From positions 23,885 through 87,884 of the forward strand of contig JAGXHJ010000036.1 of NCBI GenBank assembly GCA_024636315.1: 64,000 nt of DNA, read 5' to 3'. The translations under genes were made by a program, and so were the position numbers. The notes under the pieces are model-generated. The model was given only the letters and a program-made list of their open reading frames with translations. It was not told where the DNA came from and did not search any database. Below, in pieces: positions 1 through 8,408 of this stretch (positions are counted from its first letter, which is position 1; every line of letters starts with the position of its first letter). Origin of the DNA: Methylophaga sp. (GTDB taxonomy: Bacteria > Pseudomonadota > Gammaproteobacteria > Nitrosococcales > Methylophagaceae).

Positions 1-658
1 AGATAGCACTTATTTTTGTCGCGTTTTCAGATTTAAACATTAATCCTTGGTTTCTTTTTACGACATAGATAAGTTGATGTTGTTGAGCGTTGATGAGATC
101 GAGATACTGCGGTCTTAAATTGTTCGCTAGAGGCCCGATAGGAATATGAAAACCTGCGATATGGCAGTGGCCACTATTTAGTGCCCGCAAGCTTTCTAAA
201 CTGCCGTGAAAATGTAAATCCAACTTAAAATTAGACTGTTGATTTATCAGATCACGCAGTGTGCTAATAGCCAGCCCGTGACTCGCAAAAATATTTAAGG
301 AAGGTTTCTTTCCTGTGTCTAATAGCAATTCAAAATCTCGTTTGAATTGCGTAGCAAAGTTATCTAACTCAGGCGTAAAACGTGCCAGTAGTTGGACATT
401 TGCATTGAGCAACTTTTCACCTGTTGGCGAAAGATTAGCACCACGACCCCGTTCAAGTATAACTAAGGGTTGCCCCAGTAATTGCTCCCATTTTGCCAGT
501 AAACCCCAGGCAAAACGATATGAAACTTTGACCTCATCAGTTGCGTGTCTTAATGAACCTAAGTGATGAATTGCCGTGAGCAAAGGAAACAACACAGGAT
601 CAATATTCTGTTTTTCCGATTGACTGATTTGCCAGTTAAGTGATAGTTGGATATTCAT
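1..658 (-). CDS. ModE/LysR-type regulator with substrate-binding domain (3' end outside window)
   Basis: The ORF track omits this gene because it runs off the left edge. Reading the minus strand from the ATG at 658 (an in-frame ATG at 667 is also possible) gives an uninterrupted reading frame to position 1. The N-terminal ~100 residues look like a ModE/LysR winged helix-turn-helix: 'AIHHLGSLRHATDEVKVSYRFAWGLLAKWEQLLGQPLV' style, followed by 'GRGANLSPTGEKLL'. The following part ('LNIFASHGLAISTLRDLI', 'GSLESLRALNSGHCHIAGFHIP') resembles the periplasmic-binding-protein-like effector domain found in regulators of molybdate/tungstate uptake. It is divergent from the porin-tupA pair, so I infer that it controls them in response to an oxyanion. 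The end of the protein and any downstream genes lie beyond the window. Confidence 0.8.
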   Translation of the reverse strand, partial: MNIQLSLNWQISQSEKQNIDPVLFPLLTAIHHLGSLRHATDEVKVSYRFAWGLLAKWEQLLGQPLVILERGRGANLSPTGEKLLNANVQLLARFTPELDNFATQFKRDFELLLDTGKKPSLNIFASHGLAISTLRDLINQQSNFKLDLHFHGSLESLRALNSGHCHIAGFHIPIGPLANNLRPQYLDLINAQQHQLIYVVKRNQGLMFKSENATKISAI

Positions 659-697
659 AATAGGCATAGTTAAACATATTTTCTATTGGTTTAATAC

Positions 698-747
698 TAT
701 TTAAACTGTCATTTATTATCAATACTATATGCACTGTCATGCATATA
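698..747. promoter_or_regulatory. Candidate operator pair for the ModE-like regulator
   Basis: Positions 726-747 form a perfect inverted repeat, TATATGCA-N6-TGCATATA, in the gap between the divergent regulator and the porin gene. The same sequence context recurs 28 bp upstream: AATACTAT..ACTGTCAT at 693-712 and 721-740, 17 of 20 bases identical. The upstream copy (698-719) is a poorer palindrome with the same CTGTCA spacer. ModE operators are known to have two ~8-bp AT-rich half sites separated by 6-8 bp, so this is a natural binding site for the adjacent ModE-like protein. Binding is inferred, not shown. Confidence 0.5.
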
Positions 748-796
748 TGAGGTGGTATTAATTAATATGTTTATTATCTACTTAGGAAGTAAGGCA

Positions 797-2152
797 ATGA
801 TGTTAAAAAAAACACTAATAGCTGGCGCAATATTTTCATCTTTTATAGGATCTGCTTATGCAGGTTCTGAGATAGAAACTTTGATCACTATGTTGCATGA
901 AAACGGCATGGTTAATGATGCACAATTTGGTCGTTTACAAGCAGAATTAAAACAGAATCAAGCAAATACAAACCAAGAAAAACAACAAGTACAAAAACAA
1001 CTAGCGGAAGCGACGAAACCTTCTGATGTAGAAGTGCAGGTAAAAGGTGGCGTGACCGTCAAAACACGTGATGGTAAGTTCTCTACTAAAATTGGTGGCC
1101 GAGTACAAGCTGATGCCGCTACTTATAGTGGCGATCCTACAATTGGAGATGGTACTGAAATCCGCCGTGCTCGTATGTATTTAAATGGTGTTATGTATAC
1201 CGATTGGGCATATAAATTGGAATATGATTTTGCTAGTACAGGCGCTAATGGAAAAGGTATTGCCGATGCATTTCTTGCCTACAATGGTTTTGATGATTTA
1301 GAAATTAAAGTCGGTCACTTTAAAGACCCTTTCAGTTTAGAGCAGCAAACTAGTTCTAATAATGTGTCGTTTATGGAACGTTCATTAACCAGCGCTTTTG
1401 CTGCTGGTCGTCATATCGGTGCTATGGTGAGTACAAAACAGCAGCATTGGTCATTAGCGGGTGGTGTATTTGGTGATTCTCTGACAGCAACTAATGGTGC
1501 TTCACATGATCAAGATGAAGGTTGGGGTCTTGGGGCGCGGGCAACATTTGCACCAATAAATGAAAAAACCAAAGTGGTGCATTTCGGTTTAGGTTTGAAC
1601 TATCGTGATACAGGTGGTGAGGGTAATAAGACATCGTTTAAACAACAGCCTGAAACGCATATTGGCGGCATTAATATTGCTGATACGAAGGACACTATTT
1701 TAAACGTTACAGACTTTTATAAAGTCGGTGCTGAAGTCGCTACAGTTATGGGCCCTTTCTCTGCACAAGCTGAATATATTATAACATCAGTGAGCCGCAA
1801 CACCGCTACTGATTTGGATTTTGATGGCTGGTATGCTCAAGCGGGTTATTTCTTTACTGGCGAGTCGCGTAACTATAAAAACGGTTCTTTTGGTAGCATT
1901 ACACCTAAAGCGAGTGTTGGCGAAGGCGGTATCGGTGCGTGGGAGTTGGCATTACGTTACAGCACGCTTGATTTGATTGATAAAGATATCGACGGTGGTG
2001 ATGTTGATTCATACACCGTGGGTGTGAATTGGTTTGCGACACCTAGTTTACGTTTCAGTGCAAATTATGTTGATGTGCTAAATGTAAAAGGTGGTACTTA
2101 CGATAACCAAGAACCTAGTTTGTTCCAAGTACGTAGTCAGTGGGCATTTTAA
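797..2152 (+). CDS. Phosphate-selective porin O/P-like outer-membrane porin
   Basis: A 451-residue outer-membrane beta-barrel related to the OprO/OprP (porin_O_P) family of anion porins. I moved the start from the ORF-track position to the ATG at 797, which follows a GGAAGTAAGG ribosome-binding stretch and gives a clean signal peptide (MMLKKTLIAGAIF..GSAYA). After cleavage there is a short helical/coiled segment rich in Gln and Lys, then a glycine- and aromatic-rich barrel starting near 'FSTKIGGRVQADAATY'. The protein ends in aromatic Phe ('QVRSQWAF'), as outer-membrane porins usually do. It is followed 32 bp later by tupA, so I infer that it admits tungstate, molybdate or a similar oxyanion rather than phosphate. 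The family assignment is good; the substrate is inference. Confidence 0.8.
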   Translation: MMLKKTLIAGAIFSSFIGSAYAGSEIETLITMLHENGMVNDAQFGRLQAELKQNQANTNQEKQQVQKQLAEATKPSDVEVQVKGGVTVKTRDGKFSTKIGGRVQADAATYSGDPTIGDGTEIRRARMYLNGVMYTDWAYKLEYDFASTGANGKGIADAFLAYNGFDDLEIKVGHFKDPFSLEQQTSSNNVSFMERSLTSAFAAGRHIGAMVSTKQQHWSLAGGVFGDSLTATNGASHDQDEGWGLGARATFAPINEKTKVVHFGLGLNYRDTGGEGNKTSFKQQPETHIGGINIADTKDTILNVTDFYKVGAEVATVMGPFSAQAEYIITSVSRNTATDLDFDGWYAQAGYFFTGESRNYKNGSFGSITPKASVGEGGIGAWELALRYSTLDLIDKDIDGGDVDSYTVGVNWFATPSLRFSANYVDVLNVKGGTYDNQEPSLFQVRSQWAF

Positions 2153-2184
2153 TTAATAACGTTGTAATATTTAAGGAAAACACA

Positions 2185-2997
2185 ATGATAATGAAAAAAT
2201 GGCTATCTATAGCTACTGTCGTCACCATTTCACTGCTCTCGGTGACCGCACAGGCTGTTGAGCATTTAAAAATGTCAACGACAACCAGTACTGAAAATTC
2301 AGGCCTATTGGCGGTATTAGATCCTGCGTTCGAAGCTAAATATAATGTAAAAGTTGATGTTATTGCCGTCGGTACAGGCAAAGCCCTGAAAATTGGTAGT
2401 AATGGCGATGTGGATGTGGTGTTTGTTCATGCGCCAGCGGCAGAATTGAAATATGTTGAAAATGGTGACTTTATTGACCGTAAAGCAGTCATGCATAATG
2501 ATTTTGTTATAGTTGGTTCGGTAACTGATCCCGCAAATATTGCTCAAGCAAAATCGGCAACTGAAGCTTTACAACGTATTGCAATGACGAAGGCAGATTT
2601 TATCTCACGAGGCGATGATTCAGGTACGCATAAAAAAGAAAAACTATTATGGCTGGCGGCTGATGTCAAACCTGAAGGCAGTTGGTACATCCAAGCGGGG
2701 CAGGGAATGGGGGCGGTTTTAACCATTGCTGATGAAAAACAAGCTTATGCAATGGCTGACCGCGGTACTCAAATCGCATACGCCGATAAAATGAGCTTAA
2801 AAGTGTTATTTGAGGGTGATGAGGCATTATTTAATCCCTACCATGTGATGGCAGTTAATCCCGCCAAACAGCCTCATGTCAAATATGACCTTGCCAAAAA
2901 ATACATTGAATTTGTGACTAGCGAGGAAGGGCAGGCAATTATCGCTGGTTTCAATAAGTCGGGTCAGCAGTTATTTTATCCAGACGTAGTGAACTAG
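2185..2997 (+). CDS. tupA: Tungstate/molybdate ABC transporter periplasmic binding protein TupA
   Basis: A 270-residue periplasmic solute-binding protein. The ATG at 2185 is preferred because AAGGAAAA lies just upstream and a signal peptide follows (MIMKKWLSIATVVTISLLSVTAQA). The mature N-terminus carries the TupA signature 'STTTSTENSGLL', and 'GTGKALKIGSNGDVDVVFVHAP', 'FISRGDDSGTHKKE' and 'GQGMGAVL' are the expected ligand-pocket segments of this family. TupA binds tungstate with very high affinity and hands it to the TupBC membrane complex. No tupB or tupC follows: a strong terminator comes immediately after. They may lie beyond the left edge, past the regulator, or elsewhere in the genome. 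Confidence 0.9.
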   Translation: MIMKKWLSIATVVTISLLSVTAQAVEHLKMSTTTSTENSGLLAVLDPAFEAKYNVKVDVIAVGTGKALKIGSNGDVDVVFVHAPAAELKYVENGDFIDRKAVMHNDFVIVGSVTDPANIAQAKSATEALQRIAMTKADFISRGDDSGTHKKEKLLWLAADVKPEGSWYIQAGQGMGAVLTIADEKQAYAMADRGTQIAYADKMSLKVLFEGDEALFNPYHVMAVNPAKQPHVKYDLAKKYIEFVTSEEGQAIIAGFNKSGQQLFYPDVVN

Positions 2998-3009
2998 TTT
3001 GAACTGATT

Positions 3010-3048
3010 AAAAAAGCCGGTAATGAATTAAACATTACCGGCTTTTTT
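3010..3048 (+). terminator. Rho-independent terminator after tupA
   Basis: A long stem AAAAAGCCGGTAATG pairs with CATTACCGGCTTTTT around a short AT-rich loop, with a T-run on the plus strand and an A-run on the other side. It ends the porin-tupA unit and could also work for the minus-strand gene that converges on it. Confidence 0.9.
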
Positions 3049-3129
3049 ATTGAGGCATTACTTAGTTGTATTAGTGCTTTTTAGGCATTGCCTCATCCAT
3101 AACATACCCAGATCTGGGTATGTAAGCAT

Positions 3130-3453
3130 TTAATCTTCTGTTTTGTCTTCTTCCATCATTTTATCTTTCATTTCGATAGCAGAATCAGCAACATCATTTG
3201 CCATTTCAGTGGTTGCATCTACTGCATCATCAATCACTTCTGATGTACTCTCAGCGACATCTTCAGCCATTTCTTTTGTGGCGTCATAAGCATTAGATGT
3301 GCTGTCACTAATTGATTCAGCGGCATGCTCAGTCATTTCTACAGCGCTATCCATAACTGATTTGTCTGCATCAGCAGTGTCGTCAGCGCTTTCTCCGCAG
3401 GCAGAGATAAGTAAAAAAGAAGCCATTAAAGCTGACAATGTTAATTTGTTCAT
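3130..3453 (-). CDS. Small low-complexity lipoprotein (Ala/Glu/Asp/Met/Thr-rich)
   Basis: I place the start at the ATG at 3453 (107 aa) because it gives a perfect lipoprotein signal, MNKLTLSALMASFLLISAC, with a lipobox Cys. The longer ORF in the track starts at a GTG and adds 16 residues without signal character. After 'CGES' the chain is a highly acidic amphipathic helix built from variations on 'A-D/E-S-T-S-x-A-x-D-A-T-x-E-M-A-x-D-V', reminiscent of LEA-like or Lpp-like rods. It ends 'MKDKMMEEDKTED'. There is no recognisable enzymatic motif and the function is unknown. It probably sits in a membrane leaflet facing the periplasm. It lies directly downstream of the DUF2333 gene, so the two may be co-transcribed. 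Confidence 0.75.
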   Translation of the reverse strand: MNKLTLSALMASFLLISACGESADDTADADKSVMDSAVEMTEHAAESISDSTSNAYDATKEMAEDVAESTSEVIDDAVDATTEMANDVADSAIEMKDKMMEEDKTED

Positions 3454-3506
3454 GGTAAAAAAACTACTAGGTTGAATTGTAGAATAAACGTTGTAACCCA
3501 CATAGC

Positions 3507-4571
3507 TTATCCTTGACTGAGTAAGCTACGCAAATCAATTATTGCGGCGTTAGCGCGAGAGATATAAGACGCCATGACTAATGAATGATTAGCCATTAAA
3601 CCAAAGCCGCTACCATTTAAAATGACGGGGCTCCAAATGGCTTCTTGACTTGCTTCGAGTTCACGAATGATCTGCCGTAAACTAATCAAGGCATTCTTCT
3701 TAACTAAAATATCGGAAAAATCATATTCGACGGCTTTTAATAAGTGGATTAATGCCCAAGCTGAGCCGCGAGTTTCATAGAAGACATCATCAATCTGGGT
3801 CCATGATGTTTGAGTGGTCAGCTCAGCGGGGGCAGGAGTTGATTGATTAGCTGCGGGATCACCTGCCAAATCAGTGTTAATACGAATTTGTCCAACACTA
3901 GCGCTTAAACGCTGTGACAAACTGCCGAGGCGTTTTTCTACAATGGCTAACCAAGCGGCTAAGTTATCAGCACGTGCATAAAATTGAGCGTCATCTTGTT
4001 CAATATTACTTAGGCGCGTTAGATAAGATTCGAGCGCCGTAATGGCTTTTCGATATTCATTTTCAGTGGGAGGAAACATCCATGATTCTGAGTTGAAATT
4101 AAATTGCGGTTCGGCAATCGCAAGATCAGGATCTTCCAGTGACTGAGATTGCGAACGACTTATATCATTGCGCAAAGCACGAGCATAATCACGAATTTGT
4201 ACCAACACACCAAACTCGAAGTTTGGTACATTATCCATCCAGATTGAAGGCGGCATAACATCGTTACTGAGGTAACCTCCTGGTTTATCTAGTAATGAGT
4301 TGCCAAGTGCAATTAAGGTCGAAGTCGAGACATAGCCGGTAACTAACTGTTGATGTTTTTCGGCGGCTATCTGTTTTGCTTGTTCAACAGGATCGAAATC
4401 GTTAGGTCGACGATCCCACCACAACATGATGATGAGTAGTATTAAAATAATGCTAGTAATCAGAGCTACTGAGAATTTTAATGTTTTTTTACGTGAGCTA
4501 GAGTCATTAAAATTACCAAGAATGTTGTAGCCAATATCTCGTCCGAGTTGAATAAATTGTTTTAATGCCAT
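3507..4571 (-). CDS. DUF2333 family inner-membrane protein
   Basis: A 354-residue protein with one N-terminal transmembrane helix (residues ~33-50, 'FSVALITSIILILLIIMLWW') and a large periplasmic domain. The segment 'LLDKPGGYLSNDVMPP' followed by 'DNVPNFEFGVLVQIRDYARALRNDISRSQSQS' is characteristic of the DUF2333 family, which is widespread in gammaproteobacteria and has no established function. The C-terminal half is helical and contains 'NHSLVMASYISRANAAIIDLRSLL'. The start ATG at 4571 gives a normal family length. The next minus-strand gene begins only ~50 bp away. Confidence 0.85.
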   Translation of the reverse strand: MALKQFIQLGRDIGYNILGNFNDSSSRKKTLKFSVALITSIILILLIIMLWWDRRPNDFDPVEQAKQIAAEKHQQLVTGYVSTSTLIALGNSLLDKPGGYLSNDVMPPSIWMDNVPNFEFGVLVQIRDYARALRNDISRSQSQSLEDPDLAIAEPQFNFNSESWMFPPTENEYRKAITALESYLTRLSNIEQDDAQFYARADNLAAWLAIVEKRLGSLSQRLSASVGQIRINTDLAGDPAANQSTPAPAELTTQTSWTQIDDVFYETRGSAWALIHLLKAVEYDFSDILVKKNALISLRQIIRELEASQEAIWSPVILNGSGFGLMANHSLVMASYISRANAAIIDLRSLLSQG

Positions 4572-4747
4572 GTTGGATTTATTGTCCTAAATACAAAAAT
4601 GTGTGAATAAGTAGGTTATGCCCTTAAGTGAATGATGGCAATACTAATTATATGATAATTAGTAAATCAAACTTGACTTGTAGTGCCTAACCTCAGAATA
4701 ATGTGCGGTTACGAAGAATATTGATAGGGCGGGGAGAAGCTTTTATT

Positions 4748-5707
4748 ATGACATTGAGAATTGAGATCGAAGATCTGGCTAAGCATTTTGGTGCTATTAA
4801 AGCCGTGGATGGTGTGTCATTTTCAGTCAGAAAAGGTGAGGTTTTAGGTTTTCTAGGGCCAAATGGTGCAGGAAAATCAACGACGATGAAGATGATTACC
4901 GGATTTTTGGCTCCTACACGAGGCACCGTAAGGGTATGTGGTCATGATGTATTAACCGATCCTATTTCAGTCAAAGCGTGCTTGGGCTACTTGCCAGAAG
5001 GTGCGCCAGCCTATGCAGATATGACGCCCGATGGTTTTTTACGCTTTATAGCCGATATCCGCGGCCTAACGGGCGCTGATAAAAAACGAGCCGTTGCTTC
5101 TGCTGCAGACCGAGCCCAAATTAAAACCGTGATGTTCCAACCCATTGAAACCTTATCTAAAGGCTACAAACGTCGCGTTGGGCTAGCGCAAGCTATATTA
5201 CATAATCCACCAGTTTTGATTTTAGACGAGCCTACGGATGGTTTGGATCCTAATCAAAAATATGAAGTACGTACCTTAATTAATGAGATGGCACACGATA
5301 AAGCGATCATCATTTCAACGCATATTCTTGAAGAAGTGCATGCCTTATGTACGCGTAACGTGGTTATTGCAAATGGACAGATCCAATTTGATGGCACACC
5401 GAGTCAGCTGGAGGCTATGTCTGATTACCATAATGCCGTATGTGTATCGGTAGCCAATATTGATGGTAATGCATTTACAGCCTTCCTGAATGGTCTTGAT
5501 TTTATTGCTAAGGTTGAAACGCTATCAGCAAACCGCGGTTTTCGTATTTATCCTTCAAACGGCCGACAAATTACACTTGAATTAGCACAAGTCATTCGTG
5601 GTAATGGCTGGGAAATAGATTCGCTTTATGCTGAAAATGGTCGTTTAGATGAAGTTTTCCGCACTATCACTATGGGTGCCACGGGCAGTTTACGGAGTAG
5701 CATTTAA
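4748..5707 (+). CDS. ABC transporter ATP-binding protein (GldA-like)
   Basis: A 319-residue ABC ATPase of the multidrug/ABC-2 type. Walker A is GPNGAGKST (residues ~40-48), the signature is LSKGYKRRVGLAQAI, and Walker B is VLILDEPTDGLDP, followed by a switch His in 'IISTHILEE'. The start was set at the ATG at 4748, after a GGGGAGAAG ribosome-binding site; the longer ORF lacks support. It is the first gene of a four-gene unit (ATPase, ABC-2 permease, GldG-like protein, DUF4340 protein). This set is named for gliding motility in Bacteroidota but is common in non-gliding gammaproteobacteria, where its substrate is unknown. The stop overlaps the next start (TAATG). Confidence 0.92.
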   Translation: MTLRIEIEDLAKHFGAIKAVDGVSFSVRKGEVLGFLGPNGAGKSTTMKMITGFLAPTRGTVRVCGHDVLTDPISVKACLGYLPEGAPAYADMTPDGFLRFIADIRGLTGADKKRAVASAADRAQIKTVMFQPIETLSKGYKRRVGLAQAILHNPPVLILDEPTDGLDPNQKYEVRTLINEMAHDKAIIISTHILEEVHALCTRNVVIANGQIQFDGTPSQLEAMSDYHNAVCVSVANIDGNAFTAFLNGLDFIAKVETLSANRGFRIYPSNGRQITLELAQVIRGNGWEIDSLYAENGRLDEVFRTITMGATGSLRSSI

Positions 5708-6447
5708 TGAATATGCGTAACATCTGGTTTATTATGAAACGTGAGCTGAGTGGCTATTTTGCTACGCCAGTTGCGTATGTTTTTATTATTATCTTTTTAT
5801 TACTGACTGGTTTTTCAACCTTTTTTGTCGGCAATTTCTTTGAACGTGGCGAAGCAGATTTATATCCATTTTTCTCTGTTCACCCGTGGATTTATATCTT
5901 GTTAATTCCTGCAATCTCGATGCGTTTATGGTCAGAAGAGCGCAAAAATGGCTCGATTGAATTACTGATGACCTTACCTGTATCGGTGTTTGAAGCCGTT
6001 TTAGGTAAGTTTCTTGCGGCATGGGCGTTTACAGGCCTAGCTTTGCTGTTGAATTTTCCATTATGGATTACGGTTAATTATTTGGGGACACCTGACAACG
6101 GTGTCATTTTTGCTGGTTTCTTAGGTAGTTTATTGATGGCGGGTGGTTTCTTAGCTATTGGTGCCTGTATCTCTGCGACAACAAAAAATCAGGTTATAGC
6201 CTTTGTATTAAGTTTGATTGTCAGCTTAATCTTCGTATTGAGTGGTTATGGCATTGTATTGGACTTTTTTAGTGGTTGGGCGCCAACAACGTTGATTCAT
6301 GCGATTAGCTCTTTCAGCTTCTTGACCCATTTTGATGCAATTTCAAAGGGTGTCATTGATATACGAGATATGCTGTATTTCGCTTCCGTCATCATGGTTT
6401 GGCTATTTGCTAATGCCATTGTTGTTAATGCCCGTAAGGCCGATTAG
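5707..6447 (+). CDS. ABC-2 type permease (GldF-like)
   Basis: A 246-residue integral membrane protein with about six hydrophobic helices, beginning 'FATPVAYVFIIIFLLLTGFSTFFVG'. The segment 'IYILLIPAISMRLWSEERKNGSIELLMTLPVSVFEAVLGKFLAAW' is the conserved ABC-2 permease signature (the 'WSEERKNGT-E-L-LLT-P' loop). Translation starts at an ATG overlapping the ATPase stop codon, so the two are translationally coupled. It forms the membrane half of the exporter with the ATPase upstream. The substrate is unknown. Confidence 0.92.
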   Translation: MNMRNIWFIMKRELSGYFATPVAYVFIIIFLLLTGFSTFFVGNFFERGEADLYPFFSVHPWIYILLIPAISMRLWSEERKNGSIELLMTLPVSVFEAVLGKFLAAWAFTGLALLLNFPLWITVNYLGTPDNGVIFAGFLGSLLMAGGFLAIGACISATTKNQVIAFVLSLIVSLIFVLSGYGIVLDFFSGWAPTTLIHAISSFSFLTHFDAISKGVIDIRDMLYFASVIMVWLFANAIVVNARKAD

Positions 6448-6462
6448 GAATTTAAGCTCACT

Positions 6463-8373
6463 ATGAATAAACAACTATTATCGACCCTTGGTCTAGTACT
6501 GGCCATTATCCTATTTTTGTCATTTAACATTGTCACTAACGGCAATTTAAAATCAGCACGTATCGATTTGACTCAAGATAATTTATATACCTTGTCAGAA
6601 GGTACCTTAAATATTATTAAGTCATTAAAAGAGCCGCTGACACTGAGATTTTATTATTCAGATAAAGTCGCACAGGAATTGCCTAGCGTAAAAGCCTATG
6701 CACAGCGTGTTCAAGAATTGTTAGAAGAATACCAGCGTGCAGCAGATGGCATGATCAATTTGATTGTGCTTAATCCTGAACCTTTTTCTGATAATGAACA
6801 ACGTGCTGAAGACTACGGCTTACAGGCAGTGCCTATCGATGGTAAAACTGATCAACTGTATTTCGGTTTGGTCGGCAGTAACTTATTAGATGGCGTCGAA
6901 AACATTTCTTTTTTCCAACCAGAAAAAGAAGATGTACTTGAATATGATTTAACTAAACTCGTTTATAAACTATCTAGTGCCGATAAGAAAACGATCGCTA
7001 TTGTTAGTTCTTTGCCAGTAGATGGCGAAGGATATGACCCTTTAAAAGGTTATGCACCAACAAATGATGGGCCTAAACCTTGGGCGGTAATGGCTGAATT
7101 ACGCCAGATGTTTAATGTGTCAGTGTTGCCTATAGATATCAAACGAATTCCATCTAGCATTGATGTGTTAATGGTTATTCATCCGAAAGAATTAGAAGAT
7201 GGTATTTTATATGCTATCGATCAGTATGTTTTGGGTGGCGGTAAATTGATTACGTTTGTTGATCCTTATGCTGAAATAGATATTCCAGAAAAAGATCCTG
7301 ATAATCCGATGAATGCGATGTTGGCGTCACACAGTTCAAACATGCCTTTGTTATTCAATGCTTGGGGGTTTGAACGTTCACCTACTGATGTCGTAGCTGA
7401 TCGTAAAACAGCGATAAAAGTTGATTTTGGTGCTAGAACTAATAATCAACCGATTGATTATGTATTGTGGCAGTCTATTCCATCAGAACAGATGAATGCA
7501 GAACAAGCGATTACCAATCATCTGAAAAAAGTTGAAATGGCCACTGCTGGCCGCTTCCAAACTATCGAAGGTGCTACAACGCAGTTTATTCCACTTATCT
7601 CGTCTAGTAATGAAGCGATGATGGTTGATAAACGGGTAGTACAGTTCCGTAATGATCCGATGGCTCTATTAACTAAGTATCAAGCAGGAACCTTAAGTTA
7701 TCCTATTGCTGTTCGCGTTACTGGCGCTGTTAAATCAGCGTTTCCTAATGGTTTAAAAAATGAGGCTGGAATTGCTGAAAAACCATCTGGTTACTTGAGT
7801 GAATCTAAACAGGACATCGATGTTATCGCGATTGCCGACGTGGACATGCTACAAGACCGGTTCTGGGTGCAATTACAAGATTTTTACGGAAAAGAGATTG
7901 CTTACAGTACGTCTAATAATATTGATTTTTTAATCAATGCTATTGATGAATTAACAGATAGTCATGGTTTGATTAGTGTTCGCTCTCGTGTTGGTTTCTC
8001 TCGACCATTTGAACGCGTTTTAGATTTACAGCGTGAGGCAGAAAAAAACTACCGTACTAAAGAACGTGAGTTACAAAAAATATTAACAGAAACTGAGCAA
8101 CACATCGCTAGAATGCAAGTTGAACGTAGTGGTAGTGGTGAAGAACTTCTGAATGATGACCAGAAGCAAGAAATTGCAGATCTACGAATGATGAAGAATA
8201 AAACCCAACAACAATTACGTGAAGTACAGGGAAAATTGCGTCAGGATATTGATAAGCTTGATACGCAGCTTAAATTCTTCAATATTGGTCTGGTACCTAT
8301 ACTGGTCGCATTTTTGGCCGTGCTCACAGGCTGGATGCGTGTTCGTAAACGTACTAAAGGTCGTCATCAATAG
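6463..8373 (+). CDS. GldG-family ABC-type uncharacterised transport auxiliary protein
   Basis: A 636-residue protein with an N-terminal membrane anchor ('LLSTLGLVLAIILFLSFNIV') and a large extracytoplasmic domain. The early segment 'ARIDLTQDNLYTLSEGTLNIIKSLKEPLTLRFYYS' is typical of the GldG/COG3225 family. Around residues 535-605 there is a charged coiled coil ('EKNYRTKERELQKILTETEQH'), followed by a C-terminal transmembrane helix ('IGLVPILVAFLAVLTGWM') and a basic tail. It sits 15 bp after the permease and presumably works with it outside the membrane. Family membership is clear; the biochemical role is not known. Confidence 0.88.
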   Translation: MNKQLLSTLGLVLAIILFLSFNIVTNGNLKSARIDLTQDNLYTLSEGTLNIIKSLKEPLTLRFYYSDKVAQELPSVKAYAQRVQELLEEYQRAADGMINLIVLNPEPFSDNEQRAEDYGLQAVPIDGKTDQLYFGLVGSNLLDGVENISFFQPEKEDVLEYDLTKLVYKLSSADKKTIAIVSSLPVDGEGYDPLKGYAPTNDGPKPWAVMAELRQMFNVSVLPIDIKRIPSSIDVLMVIHPKELEDGILYAIDQYVLGGGKLITFVDPYAEIDIPEKDPDNPMNAMLASHSSNMPLLFNAWGFERSPTDVVADRKTAIKVDFGARTNNQPIDYVLWQSIPSEQMNAEQAITNHLKKVEMATAGRFQTIEGATTQFIPLISSSNEAMMVDKRVVQFRNDPMALLTKYQAGTLSYPIAVRVTGAVKSAFPNGLKNEAGIAEKPSGYLSESKQDIDVIAIADVDMLQDRFWVQLQDFYGKEIAYSTSNNIDFLINAIDELTDSHGLISVRSRVGFSRPFERVLDLQREAEKNYRTKERELQKILTETEQHIARMQVERSGSGEELLNDDQKQEIADLRMMKNKTQQQLREVQGKLRQDIDKLDTQLKFFNIGLVPILVAFLAVLTGWMRVRKRTKGRHQ

Positions 8374-8408
8374 TAAGTTAGACTCGATACTCTACTAGGT
8401 TTGTAAAC

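Noticed and set aside
315-566. 83-aa plus-strand ORF
   Set aside because: It is the antisense shadow of the minus-strand ModE-like regulator, whose frame is continuous and motif-bearing.
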